This document shows positions 8,549-17,306 of a stretch of DNA of 64,000 bases, piece by piece. Below the pieces are notes generated by a model, which ran no database searches, had not been told where the DNA came from, and saw only the letters and a program-made list of their open reading frames with translations. This stretch comes from JAICXG01 sp036825615 (GTDB lineage: Bacteria > Verrucomicrobiota > Verrucomicrobiia > Chthoniobacterales > UBA10450), in NCBI GenBank assembly GCA_036825615.1, contig DAISXY010000004.1, positions 124,001-188,000 on the forward strand. Direction: 5' to 3'. Positions within the stretch are counted from its first letter, which is position 1. Every line of letters starts with the position of its first letter. Position numbers and translations under genes: made by a program.

Positions 8549-9733
8549 CTACCCGATCAGCTCCTTGTTCGTCTCGGCGAAAGCGTTGACCGCATGTTCC
8601 AGTTCGTCGCGGCTGTGCGCGGCGCTCACCTGGGTGCGGACGCGGGCGGTGCCGTGGGGCACGACCGGGTAAAAGAAGCCGATGACATAAACGCCTTTGT
8701 CGAGCATGCGGGCGGCAAACTTCTGTGAGAGCGCGGCGTCGCCCAGCATAATCGGGACGATCGGATGCGTCCCGGGCTTGATTGTCAGTCCTTTGCTCGT
8801 TAGGGCAGCCCGGAAAAATTTTGTGTTCTCCTCCAGTTTGTCGCGCAACTCGGTCGAGCTGGTAAGAAGCTCGAGCGCCTTGAGCGATGCGGCCACGATC
8901 GGCGGCGCGACGCTGTTGGAAAAGAGATAGGGCCGGGAGCGCTGGCGCAGGAGCGCGACGATCTCCTTCCGTCCACTGGTGTAACCGCCGCTCGCCCCAC
9001 CGAGCGCTTTGCCTAGCGTTCCCGTGATCACATCAACACGCCCTTGCACCCCGCAATACTCCGGCGTGCCGCGCCCGGTTTTGCCCATGAACCCGGCGGC
9101 GTGCGCATCGTCCACCATCACCATCGCCTCATATTTATCCGCCAGGTCGCAGATCTCTTTCAGTTTCGCGATGTAACCATCCATCGAGAAAACGCCATCG
9201 GTCGCGATGAGCCGAAAGCGCGCGTCCTTGGCCGCCTGCAATTGTTTCTCGAGATCGGCCATGTCGCAGTTCTTGTAGCGATAGCGCTGCGCTTTGCAGA
9301 GCCGGATCCCGTCGATGATCGAAGCGTGATTCAGTTCGTCCGAAATGACCGCGTCCTGTTCGCCTAACAATGTCTCAAAGAGCCCGCCATTGGCATCGAA
9401 GCAGGAGGGATAAAGGATCGTATCCTCGGTCCCGAGAAACTTCGTCAGCGCGGCTTCCAGCTCCTTGTGAATGTCCTGGGTGCCGCAAATGAAACGCACA
9501 CTCGCCATCCCGAAGCCGTGCGAATCGAGCGCATCCTTGGCCGCCGCGATCAATGCCGGGTGGTCCGCCAGTCCGAGATAATTGTTCGCGCAGAGGTTGA
9601 TCACGCGCCGGCCGTCCGCGATCGGGATCTGAGCGTTTTGCGGACCGGTAATGACGCGCTCGGTTTTGTAGAGCCCTTGCGCTTTGATTTCCTCGAGTGT
9701 GGACGTGATCTGATCGGCAACTTTCGCGAGCAT
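8549..9733 (-). CDS. kbl: glycine C-acetyltransferase (2-amino-3-ketobutyrate CoA ligase)
   Basis: The 394-residue cytoplasmic PLP enzyme belongs to the alpha-oxoamine synthase family and cleaves 2-amino-3-ketobutyrate with CoA to glycine and acetyl-CoA in threonine breakdown. Motifs visible are LCANNYLGLADHP, GTQDIHKELE, DELNHASIIDG, ATDGVFSMDG, VDDAHAAGFMG and GTLGKALGGASGGY with the PLP lysine. The start MLAKVADQ at 9733 gives the normal length for Kbl (E. coli about 398). The in-frame extension up to 9889 reads as non-family sequence and crosses a palindrome. Its usual partner, threonine dehydrogenase, is not in the window. Confidence 0.95.
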   Translation of the reverse strand: MLAKVADQITSTLEEIKAQGLYKTERVITGPQNAQIPIADGRRVINLCANNYLGLADHPALIAAAKDALDSHGFGMASVRFICGTQDIHKELEAALTKFLGTEDTILYPSCFDANGGLFETLLGEQDAVISDELNHASIIDGIRLCKAQRYRYKNCDMADLEKQLQAAKDARFRLIATDGVFSMDGYIAKLKEICDLADKYEAMVMVDDAHAAGFMGKTGRGTPEYCGVQGRVDVITGTLGKALGGASGGYTSGRKEIVALLRQRSRPYLFSNSVAPPIVAASLKALELLTSSTELRDKLEENTKFFRAALTSKGLTIKPGTHPIVPIMLGDAALSQKFAARMLDKGVYVIGFFYPVVPHGTARVRTQVSAAHSRDELEHAVNAFAETNKELIG

Positions 9734-9875
9734 GGCATCACCTTCGCGAAAACGCCGCCCGCTGCCAAGCCCGCAGCCACCGGAAATTGGCTTGGGATCT
9801 TTGAGGTTGAAGACTTCTGGAAATCTGACAGCTCTGCCGGCAGCCCGGCCAAACGCGTGCAGCAGCGCGGGATGG

Positions 9876-9894
9876 TATACGTGACTCACGTATA
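9876..9894. promoter_or_regulatory. perfect 19-bp palindrome upstream of kbl
   Basis: TATACGTGA-C-TCACGTATA is a perfect inverted repeat with 9-bp arms, about 143 bases upstream of the kbl start and about 130 bases past the end of the upstream secreted-protein gene. Position and symmetry suggest a dimeric regulator's operator controlling kbl. No regulator gene is adjacent. Confidence 0.5.
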
Positions 9895-10023
9895 TCAGCT
9901 ACGACTTCTCGCCTCGACTCCTCGCGTCCGGTTGCGCGTCAGCGGTTTGGCCCACTCGAAACGGCAGGCGAGGCGTCCGGTGGCTCCACAGCCGGCGGCG
10001 GGGCGGTATTACAAGTGCGGCTG

Positions 10024-11361
10024 CTACTGGCTCAGGCTGTAGACCTCGACCAAGGCCGTGCCGGTCGTATCACTCGCTCCTCGCACGACTGCGGTGTAAT
10101 TCCCAGCCGGCAGGGTGGCATAGATGGCAGACTCATTCGGATCGGTCGGCGGGATGCCAGTCGCGATGATCTGCTCTTCCTGTGAATCCTGCCAATCATC
10201 ATTCGAAGCGATGAGTGCTCCGCTGGAGTTATGTAACTCGAGAGCTGGATCGGCCAGCGGGTTATTCACTCCGGCCTGACTTAGCGAAGGCCCAATTGCC
10301 CGCACCAACACCGCGTTGTTGGCCAAGCCATTCCCTCCAACAATGAAGCCACCGATCAGCACATCATTCCCGGTCCCAACCAATCCTCGCGCGCTGATGT
10401 TGCGGAGCTTTTCCGCGACCGGTTCGAAGGCGAGATAAGTCGGCTGGGTCAATCCAGACGCGAAAGTCGTCCTGGACGCGTCGGGTGTGAATTTGAGGAT
10501 CGAGCCGCTGCCACCATCGGTTTCGAACAGGTTACCTGCGCTGTCGAAGGCCAACCCAAAGGGATCATTCAAACCAGTAACGAATGTTCTGTCCGGCACG
10601 GTGCACTCAACCGGACCAGGCGGTGCCAGACAACCGGGAATCACAATCGAATCATTATCACCATTGGCCACGACAAATAGAGCCCCTGCGTCACTGAACG
10701 CCATGCCGGGCCCACCGGACGAAACGAGGAGTGTTCCGGCACCGGTGGAATCGAACACCAGGAGGCTGCCTGAAATGTTGGTCAGGCCTTGACTCGCAGC
10801 GTAGAGGCCGCCGCCGAAATCGAACGCCAGGTTAACAAGATGATAAGTATCTGCGGCGAACGTGCTCTTCGTCCCACTAACATCGAATTTGTAGATAACT
10901 CCGCATCCGACATCGCTCCCGCAGATGACATCGGTCACAAAGAGATTGCCGCTGTTATCGAACGCCAAGCCGGCCGGACTAGCTAGCTCCGAAGCGAAAG
11001 TGCTTCGTGTTCCATCCGGGGCAAATTTGAGGATTGAACCAGTCGCGCTTTCCACGACAAAGAGATTGCCGGTGCGGTCGAAGGCGAGGCCAGCCGGCTG
11101 ATCCAGCCCGGATGCGAACGTGCTTTTCGTTCCGTCGGGAGTGAACTTCAAAATCGCACCGGTGCTGCCGTCGACGACGTAAAGATCGCACGGCGCAGAT
11201 AGCGCCGGTGCGGCCATAAGCAGTCCTAAGACTGCGGCGCCGGCGAGCAAAAGGGGTGTGGATCGTTTTATCCGCGTTCCAGGATCAAGCGGCTGTGTGT
11301 CTCTGGATTTTCCACACCGGTCAAACTGAGCCCAAGAGGGAAACGCTCTCATGGGCAGCAT
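10024..11361 (-). CDS. secreted NHL/SMP-30-like propeller protein with shared C-terminal domain
   Basis: Up to 445 residues. After a signal (KRSTPLLLAGAAVLGLLMA, then ALSA) come several repeats of the type GSILKFTPDGTRSTFASGL..P.GLAFD..GNLFV, a six- or seven-bladed propeller like NHL or SMP-30 proteins. The last about 125 residues (LRNISARGLVGTG to EVYSLSQ) are the domain found twice at the end of the delta-60 protein. The start is uncertain: ATGs at 11361 and 11352 place 30 odd residues before the signal. The signal itself begins with an ATA codon (11271-11269) where ATG would be expected. Function unknown; secreted or surface location inferred. Confidence 0.75.
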   Translation of the reverse strand: MLPMRAFPSWAQFDRCGKSRDTQPLDPGTRIKRSTPLLLAGAAVLGLLMAAPALSAPCDLYVVDGSTGAILKFTPDGTKSTFASGLDQPAGLAFDRTGNLFVVESATGSILKFAPDGTRSTFASELASPAGLAFDNSGNLFVTDVICGSDVGCGVIYKFDVSGTKSTFAADTYHLVNLAFDFGGGLYAASQGLTNISGSLLVFDSTGAGTLLVSSGGPGMAFSDAGALFVVANGDNDSIVIPGCLAPPGPVECTVPDRTFVTGLNDPFGLAFDSAGNLFETDGGSGSILKFTPDASRTTFASGLTQPTYLAFEPVAEKLRNISARGLVGTGNDVLIGGFIVGGNGLANNAVLVRAIGPSLSQAGVNNPLADPALELHNSSGALIASNDDWQDSQEEQIIATGIPPTDPNESAIYATLPAGNYTAVVRGASDTTGTALVEVYSLSQ

Positions 11362-11501
11362 TGGGTCAAGAGGCGAACCTTAGGGCAAGCACATTTTCCA
11401 GCCCTTTCGGATCCCACAGGATAATGTTCTTGCATCCTTACTCTAAAACTCCGCTTGCCGGGATTGTGAATAACTGCTACTAACTCCACGACTCAGTGGG
11501 A

Positions 11502-12155
11502 ATGCGCACCTGCCTTAGCCTGCTTCTCGCCGTCGTCGCCTTCTCGTTAGGCGCGTGCACCACCAGTCGCCCTCTGCCCCCCTACGAGCCGCCGCTCGCC
11601 CGCACCGGTTTCCAAAACGTCCGCACCACCGCTTACACCGATAGCGAAAGCGACCACCGCGAGTACGGCAATCGCACCGCGCTCGGCAGCGTCCTGCATG
11701 CGGCGCCGGTGCCGAATGTGCCACGCGCTATCCCGGTTACGGAAAATGGTCGCCGCCGTCGGGGCAGTTCTTATCAAACCGTGGCCTACGTTAGTCGTTT
11801 GCAGCCGTTCCGCGGACCTGGGAACGATGCGCCGCCACAACTCTACGGGAGCGCGGCGGCGGATTGGTCGCGCTGGCCCGCGGGCACCATTTTTCGCATC
11901 GTCTCGACCGGCCAGCTCTACCGGGTCGAGGATTACGGCTGGGCGCTCGCCGGCCGGAACACGATCGATCTTTATATGGCGACGCCGCAGGCAATGAATG
12001 GCTGGGGCGTGCGCCAGGAGTTGATCGAGATCGTGCAATGGGGCGACCCGGCGGAAAGTCTGCGCCGGCTCGCGCCGCACACGAAGTATCGCCACATCAA
12101 GCGGATGGTGCTCGAGCTCGAGGGGAATCAGCGCGCCGCGGCCAGGCTCGATTGA
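11502..12155 (+). CDS. lipoprotein with 3D (Asp-Asp-Asp) double-psi barrel domain
   Basis: The 217-residue product has a lipoprotein signal (MRTCLSLLLAVVAFSLGAC, lipobox LGAC). The mature part shows the 3D domain seen in MltA- and YuiC-like proteins: VRTTAYTDSESDH, then SAAADWSRWPAGT, then YRVEDYGWALAGRNTIDLYM, supplying the three conserved Asp. Family members act on, or bind, peptidoglycan; lytic transglycosylase activity is an inference because the extra MltA domain is not evident. The ATG at 11502 is preferred over the GTG at 11496; the Shine-Dalgarno is poor. A hairpin at 12170-12188 follows. Confidence 0.78.
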   Translation: MRTCLSLLLAVVAFSLGACTTSRPLPPYEPPLARTGFQNVRTTAYTDSESDHREYGNRTALGSVLHAAPVPNVPRAIPVTENGRRRRGSSYQTVAYVSRLQPFRGPGNDAPPQLYGSAAADWSRWPAGTIFRIVSTGQLYRVEDYGWALAGRNTIDLYMATPQAMNGWGVRQELIEIVQWGDPAESLRRLAPHTKYRHIKRMVLELEGNQRAAARLD

Positions 12156-12169
12156 AGGCTCGGGGGCCG

Positions 12170-12188
12170 GTGAATCGTAACGATTCAC
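12170..12188 (+). terminator. hairpin after the 3D lipoprotein gene
   Basis: GTGAATCG-TAA-CGATTCAC forms a perfect 8-bp stem with a 3-base loop, 15 bases past the stop codon. No long U-run follows, so it is a weak intrinsic terminator at best. Confidence 0.4.
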
Positions 12189-12247
12189 GATTCCCGATGT
12201 AACCATTCTCTCCCCTTTCTCGCACGGTTGTAGCTCCTCCTCAGCGG

Positions 12248-13153
12248 ATGTTTCTCTGCCGGTGTGCGCTTGTTATCTCCGCGATTGTTATCACACTCAC
12301 GTCAGCCGTAGCCCAACTTGGCAGCCTCCCGGAAGTTGAATTCTCCAGCCTGAGCCAGAGCGATCCGAACCCGCTCGGCGCCCGCGCCCTTGCCATCCGG
12401 CCCGAGGAATGGAAACACGCCGAGACCGATCATTTCATCTACCATTTCTTTCACGGCTACGTGGCGACGCCGATCTCGGTTGAAGCGGAGTTCTATTACC
12501 GCGTGATCGTGAAAGAGCTGGAGCGCGATCCCCCGGGCGGTGACACGAAATCGCACATCTACATTTTCGAGAAGCCGGAAGACTGGCGCGCATTTCAAAA
12601 ACTGGGACAGCTCGAGCCGTGGACGGGTGGGATTCATTCCATGGGCACCCTCTTCATTCAGCGCAACCCGGCTTACCGGTTTTCAAGCAGCCTCCTCGGG
12701 CACGAGATCGCGCACCTCATCATGCATCGTTATTACCCGGACGGGATTCCGCGCTGGCTCGACGAAGGCTTTGCCCAATATGTCGCGAGCAACGCTCACG
12801 CCAGCTATCGCCGGGCCCGCGGCTACATTGCCAAACCCCACTCCTCCTCGATTCCGCCGGAAAAGCTTTTCCCAATTCAAACCCTCGTCGCGATGGTGGA
12901 TTATCCGACCGAAGACGAGAAGGTGACGGCCTTCTATCGCGAATCGGAGCGCCTGGTGCGCTTCCTCGCCGCGACGGATAAGTCCAGCTTTCTCGGGTTG
13001 CTCGATGCTCTCAGCCGTCATCAGCCGTTCGAGCGGATGCTGCTCACCTATTACTCCGGGAAATTCGCCAGTCTGGCCGGGCTCGACTCCGCTTTCCGTG
13101 ATTATGCAGCGAATGAATTCGCGATCGCCAACGGAAGCGAGCCGGCGGATTGA
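12248..13153 (+). CDS. secreted gluzincin metallopeptidase (peptidase MA-like)
   Basis: The 301-residue product has an N-terminal signal (MFLCRCALVISAIVITLTSA, cleaved near VAQ). It has the zinc motif HEIAH in SSSLLGHEIAHLIMHRYY, followed about 20 residues later by WLDEGFAQY, which gives the third ligand Glu. This spacing is that of the peptidase-MA family of gluzincins. The enzyme is probably periplasmic; no substrate can be inferred. It lies 70 bases before the start chosen for the helicase gene in the same direction. Confidence 0.82.
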   Translation: MFLCRCALVISAIVITLTSAVAQLGSLPEVEFSSLSQSDPNPLGARALAIRPEEWKHAETDHFIYHFFHGYVATPISVEAEFYYRVIVKELERDPPGGDTKSHIYIFEKPEDWRAFQKLGQLEPWTGGIHSMGTLFIQRNPAYRFSSSLLGHEIAHLIMHRYYPDGIPRWLDEGFAQYVASNAHASYRRARGYIAKPHSSSIPPEKLFPIQTLVAMVDYPTEDEKVTAFYRESERLVRFLAATDKSSFLGLLDALSRHQPFERMLLTYYSGKFASLAGLDSAFRDYAANEFAIANGSEPAD

Positions 13154-13223
13154 CCCGGCTCATTTTCTTCAACTACGGCGCGCCCGCGTTGCCCCCGCGC
13201 CCGAAAGCTCCATCTTTGAAAGC

Positions 13224-15686
13224 ATGGCGAGAGGGCTGGAGATCAACCTGGTCATTCCCGATCTCTGGCAACAGGAGGCGGTGCGCGCCTTGCAGAGCGG
13301 CAAGGACGTGGTGGTGCACGCGCCTACCGGCGCAGGTAAGACTTACATTTTCGAGCTGCTTTACCCATCGCACAAAGACCAGGCCGTTTTCACCGTTCCG
13401 ACCCGCGCCCTGGCCAATGATAAACTCGCGGAATGGCGCGCCCGCGGCTGGGACGTGGGAATCGCGACCGGCGACCTGGCGTTTAATCTCGATGCCAAAG
13501 TGGTCGTCGCCACACTCGAGACGCAGCGCCGTCGATTCCTCCGGCGAGAAGGTCCGCGCCTGCTCGTAGTGGATGAATACCAGCTTATCGCCGATCCGGT
13601 GCGCGGGGTGCATTACGAGCTGGCGCTTGCCCTCGCGCCGCCCGCGACGCAATTGCTTCTCCTCAGCGGGAGCGTGAACAATCCGCAGGACGTGGTCGAA
13701 TGGCTGCGGCGGAACGGCCGCGATGCTTTACTCGTTAGGCACGACGAACGACCGGTGCCACAGCACGAGATCGACCTGCGCAGCTTGCCCGACGCCGGCT
13801 TTGCCCGCACCCGCGACTTCTGGCCGCGGATGGTCGGCCGCGCGCTCCACGCCGGCCTCGCGCCCATTCTCGTCTTCGCGCCGCGCCGGAACGCGACCGA
13901 AGAAATGGCGCAGGCGATCGCCAGCGTCATCCCAGTGCGGGACCCGCTTCCACTTTCGCCCGAGCAGGAAGCGCTCGCCGGCAAGCGGCTGACCAAGCTC
14001 TTACGCAACCGTGTCGCTTATCATCACAGTGGTCTGAGCTACGCCGTCCGTGCCGGTCTGATCGAGCCGCTGGCAAAAAACGGCCAGCTCAATGTCGTCG
14101 TCGCGACCATGGGCCTGGCCGCCGGTATCAACTTTTCCATGCGTTCGGTGATCGTGACCGACACGCGTTATTTTTCCGGGAACTTCGAGCATCGCGTCGA
14201 CCCCGATGAATTGCTGCAAATGTTCGGCCGGGCCGGTCGGCGCGGGCTCGATGACACCGGCTTCGTGCTCTTCACCCCCGACACGCCGCGGCTCAGCTTC
14301 GCGCGACCGCGGCAATTGAAGCGCGCGACGCAGGTCGATTGGCCGAGTCTCATCAGCGTGATGGCGGCTGTCGCCGAACCAGGCGTTGTAGCCGGGGGCG
14401 CTGACCCCGGCAGCTGCAACGCGCACGAATCAGCCGGCGTCACCGCCGCCGGCTACAGCGCGGCGGTCGAGCTGAGCCGCTCGCTCTTCAGCGTGCAAAA
14501 GGTGCCGCTCGGAGTCGAGCATTCGCTCGCGACTGGACCGATGCCCTGCGGTTTGTGGGTTGACGCCGAGCGCGCGCGATTCGTCAGGCGTCCGATCATC
14601 GAAATCCTCAACAGCCGGAACGAATGGGAACCGCGCGGCGAGAAAATCGAGGCGTCGTTAGGCGACATTCTCCTGCGCGAGAACGAGCGTTGGGTTCGCG
14701 CGCTGCGGCAGGCGAAAACCCTCGAGCGATTCCCGGTCGGAAACCTCTGCCGGCTGCGCGAGAAAAAGATTTATGGGCGCGAGATCCCCCTCGCCACCAG
14801 CGTACCGGGCAAAAACAACCTGCAACTGGTCAAACCGCTGAGGAAAATTCTTGCCACAAGGTTTATCAGCGAAGCGGACCTGATCGCGAGCGCTCAGGCT
14901 CAGATGCCGCAGTGGAGCGGCGGCGGAACCCTCGACGAAATCGTCCGCCGCGGACACCTCGTCTCGGCGCGGATCGACTTTTCGGAAGTGAAACTGCCAG
15001 CGTTTCGTGATTCGTTAGGTAAAGCCCTCCTCGATCCACCGCAACGGGAAGCGCTGCCGCTGCCTTGCCGCGGCTGTCCGCAATTGGAACACGATCAGAC
15101 GGTCGAAATCGTCGTCTCGCCCGCTTATGCCTGGCGCCGGCTCGGCCTCGTCGAACCCGACGGCACGCCGACCCGGCGCGGGGTCGTCTTCGGATTTTTC
15201 CAAGCCGGCGAAGGTCTGGCGATCGCGGCTGCGCTCGAGGATGAAACTTATCCAATTGAAGATCTGGTTTTCGATCTCGCCAACCTGCGGGCCGGTCCGC
15301 GTTTCGCGGGCGATGATTCACCGCTTGGCGGCCGGCTCGCGGCACTTTGTCAGACGGTCTACCAGCGTGCGGATCATTCCGGTTATCTGGTGATGGGCGT
15401 GCCGGTGCACTACGGCGCGGGCGCGTCGGAGGTGGTGCGCGAGCTGGTGGAAAATCCAGGCGCTCGTTATCGGATCACTTCCGAATTCCTCCGCCACGGC
15501 GACATCGAGCGCGCCCTGATGGAATGGCGCAGCCTGCTCCGGCACACCGCCGCCGCGCCCGACCTGGATTGGCCGCGCTGGCGTGAGTTGAAAACGCGGG
15601 CCGGGGAATTGTTAGGCAAAACCGCTTCACCGACGACACTCGATTTCCCGCCGCTGCTCGCCGCCCAACAGCGCCGCCTCGCCTGA
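13224..15686 (+). CDS. Ski2-like DEAD/DEAH-box helicase
   Basis: The 820-residue cytoplasmic ATPase carries superfamily-2 helicase motifs in order: a Q-like WQQEAVRAL, Walker A APTGAGKT (residues 33-40), PTRALANDK (Ia), VVDEYQLI (motif II as DEYQ), LLSGSV (III), VVATMGLAAGINFSMRSVIVTD (V) and QMFGRAGRRG (VI). The layout is that of Ski2/Hel308-type enzymes. The C-terminal about 400 residues show no domain I recognise, apart from a CRGCPQLEHD motif that may bind metal. The ATG at 13224 is chosen because the frame further upstream overlaps the metallopeptidase. Three TCGTTAGG words lie inside. Role in DNA or RNA handling not resolvable. Confidence 0.87.
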   Translation: MARGLEINLVIPDLWQQEAVRALQSGKDVVVHAPTGAGKTYIFELLYPSHKDQAVFTVPTRALANDKLAEWRARGWDVGIATGDLAFNLDAKVVVATLETQRRRFLRREGPRLLVVDEYQLIADPVRGVHYELALALAPPATQLLLLSGSVNNPQDVVEWLRRNGRDALLVRHDERPVPQHEIDLRSLPDAGFARTRDFWPRMVGRALHAGLAPILVFAPRRNATEEMAQAIASVIPVRDPLPLSPEQEALAGKRLTKLLRNRVAYHHSGLSYAVRAGLIEPLAKNGQLNVVVATMGLAAGINFSMRSVIVTDTRYFSGNFEHRVDPDELLQMFGRAGRRGLDDTGFVLFTPDTPRLSFARPRQLKRATQVDWPSLISVMAAVAEPGVVAGGADPGSCNAHESAGVTAAGYSAAVELSRSLFSVQKVPLGVEHSLATGPMPCGLWVDAERARFVRRPIIEILNSRNEWEPRGEKIEASLGDILLRENERWVRALRQAKTLERFPVGNLCRLREKKIYGREIPLATSVPGKNNLQLVKPLRKILATRFISEADLIASAQAQMPQWSGGGTLDEIVRRGHLVSARIDFSEVKLPAFRDSLGKALLDPPQREALPLPCRGCPQLEHDQTVEIVVSPAYAWRRLGLVEPDGTPTRRGVVFGFFQAGEGLAIAAALEDETYPIEDLVFDLANLRAGPRFAGDDSPLGGRLAALCQTVYQRADHSGYLVMGVPVHYGAGASEVVRELVENPGARYRITSEFLRHGDIERALMEWRSLLRHTAAAPDLDWPRWRELKTRAGELLGKTASPTTLDFPPLLAAQQRRLA

Positions 15687-15706
15687 ACCCCGGTGCTTGC
15701 TTCTCC

Positions 15707-15781
15707 TGCTCCTGCTCATGATCGTGCTCGTAATCGGTCTTCAGTCTTCCCCGAGCACGGTTACGATCATGAGCAGGAGCA
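15707..15781. repeat. long imperfect palindrome before the agmatine deiminase gene
   Basis: Perfect 19-bp arms (15707-15725 and 15763-15781, core CTGCTCATGATCGT) flank a 37-base centre that contains a further partial match (GTGCTCG / CGAGCAC). It lies 20 bases after the helicase stop and ends 6 bases before the next ATG, so the right arm carries the Shine-Dalgarno AGGAG. It could terminate the helicase transcript, mask the ribosome-binding site, or be a dispersed REP-like element. Confidence 0.6.
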
Positions 15782-15787
15782 CGAGAA

Positions 15788-16852
15788 ATGAGCGCTAAGA
15801 TCATGCCCCGCGACAAGACACCGTCGGCCCTCGGCTATCGCATGCCGGCGGAATGGGAGCCGCACGCCGCCACCTGGCTCTCCTGGCCGCGCCGGGAAGG
15901 GATCAGTTTTCCCGATTCCTATGATCGCGTCCTGCCGGTTTTGCGGACGATGGTCGCGGCCCTGCTCGAGTCGGAGCCGGTCAACATCAACGTCTGCAAC
16001 GGCGCGCACGAAGCGGAGGCGCGCAGCGCACTGGAGGGATTGCCTTACGAGCGATTGACTTTTCACCTGATTCCGACCGACGAGCCGTGGTGCCGCGATC
16101 ACGGCCCGATCTTTCTCACCCGCAGAGAGGAGCCGCGGCTCGCGGTGGTGGACTGGGATTACAATGCGTGGGGTGGGAAGTATCCGCCCTATGCGCTCGA
16201 CGATGCCGTGCCCACGCGTGTCGCGGAGAAGCTCGGGTTGCCGGTTTTTTATCCGCGGATGATTTTGGAAGGCGGCTCAATCGACGTGAATGGCACCGGC
16301 GCTTTGCTCACGACCGAAAGCTGCCTCCTTAATCCCAATCGCAATCCGCAACTCTCGCGCGAAGAAATCGCGCAGCGGCTGCGCGACTTCCTCGGGGTGC
16401 AGGAGATCCTCTGGTTAGGCGACGGGATCGAAGGGGACGATACCGACGGGCATATCGATGACCTGACCCGTTTCATCAGTGAGCGCGCGGTTGTCACGGT
16501 GGTGGAAGTCGATCCGAGCGACGCGAATTACGGGCCGCTGCGGGACAATCTCGAACGTCTGCGTGGCCTCAGGATAGGTGGTGAGTCGCTCGAAATCGCG
16601 GCGCTTCCCATGCCAGGAAAGATCGTGCGGGAAGATCTTCGCCTGCCCGCGAGCTACGCCAATTTCTACATCGCGAACCAATGCGTGCTCCTGCCGACAT
16701 TTGATGATCCGAACGACAGCAAGGCGATCGAGGTCTTGCAGGCGCTTTTCCCGACCCGCCGGATCGTCGCAATTGACAGCCGCGAACTGATCTGGGGACT
16801 GGGCGCGTTTCACTGCCTGACCCAGCAACAGCCCGCGATCATGACCCGATGA
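15788..16852 (+). CDS. aguA: agmatine deiminase
   Basis: The 354-residue cytoplasmic enzyme belongs to the guanidino-group-modifying family (peptidyl-arginine deiminase fold) and hydrolyses agmatine to N-carbamoylputrescine, part of polyamine synthesis from arginine. Visible motifs are MPAEWEPHAATWLSWP, WCRDHGP, LEGGSIDVNG, DDTDGHIDDLTRF and, near the C-terminus, GLGAFHCLTQQQP with the catalytic Cys. The ATG at 15788 has an AGGAG in the palindrome arm; an ATG at 15803 is also possible. aguB is not adjacent. Its 3' end overlaps the convergent VOC gene by 14 bases. Confidence 0.94.
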   Translation: MSAKIMPRDKTPSALGYRMPAEWEPHAATWLSWPRREGISFPDSYDRVLPVLRTMVAALLESEPVNINVCNGAHEAEARSALEGLPYERLTFHLIPTDEPWCRDHGPIFLTRREEPRLAVVDWDYNAWGGKYPPYALDDAVPTRVAEKLGLPVFYPRMILEGGSIDVNGTGALLTTESCLLNPNRNPQLSREEIAQRLRDFLGVQEILWLGDGIEGDDTDGHIDDLTRFISERAVVTVVEVDPSDANYGPLRDNLERLRGLRIGGESLEIAALPMPGKIVREDLRLPASYANFYIANQCVLLPTFDDPNDSKAIEVLQALFPTRRIVAIDSRELIWGLGAFHCLTQQQPAIMTR

Positions 16853-17201
16853 CAAAGCGGTTGCCTTCGCTATCCTTGAAAATGGCGTAGGTGCCCCAGG
16901 GCTGTTGCTCCGGCGGACCTTCAAACTCCACCCCGCGCGTTTTCAGTTCGTCATAGGTCTTCGCGATGTCATCGCAGGCGTAGGAAAGGTTCATGAAGCT
17001 GCCAATCCGCTTCTCCTCGCCCTCGGCGGTGAAAAGAACCACCCGGGTTTCGGCCTTCGGGATTCGCAACTCGATCCAGCGCTGTTTCTCATCGAACGGC
17101 TGATCGGTGATGATGGTGAAGCCGAGCTTCTCGGTATAAAAGTCGAGCGCGCGGTTCTGGTCCGCGACCGGGATGCTGACGAATTTGATTTGCTTGATCA
17201 T
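16839..17201 (-). CDS. VOC-superfamily (glyoxalase/bleomycin-resistance fold) protein
   Basis: The 120-residue product has the single-module VOC pattern: IKFVSIPVADQNRALDFYTEKLGF at the start, WIELRIP, and at the end WGTYAIFKDSEGNRFVI, where Asp/Glu residues normally complete a metal site. These cytoplasmic proteins include glyoxalases, dioxygenases and antibiotic-binding proteins, so no reaction is assigned. It converges with aguA, overlapping by 14 bases. Confidence 0.85.
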   Translation of the reverse strand: MIKQIKFVSIPVADQNRALDFYTEKLGFTIITDQPFDEKQRWIELRIPKAETRVVLFTAEGEEKRIGSFMNLSYACDDIAKTYDELKTRGVEFEGPPEQQPWGTYAIFKDSEGNRFVIGS

Positions 17202-17306
17202 GACGCCGGCAAGCTAGACTGCGCCTAACAAGAAGGTCGAGGCCGATTTCCTCTTCAGCGAAGAAAGTGCTGTCCTTTTATCGGTCCAGCGGCAAACCTT
17301 GGCGCG

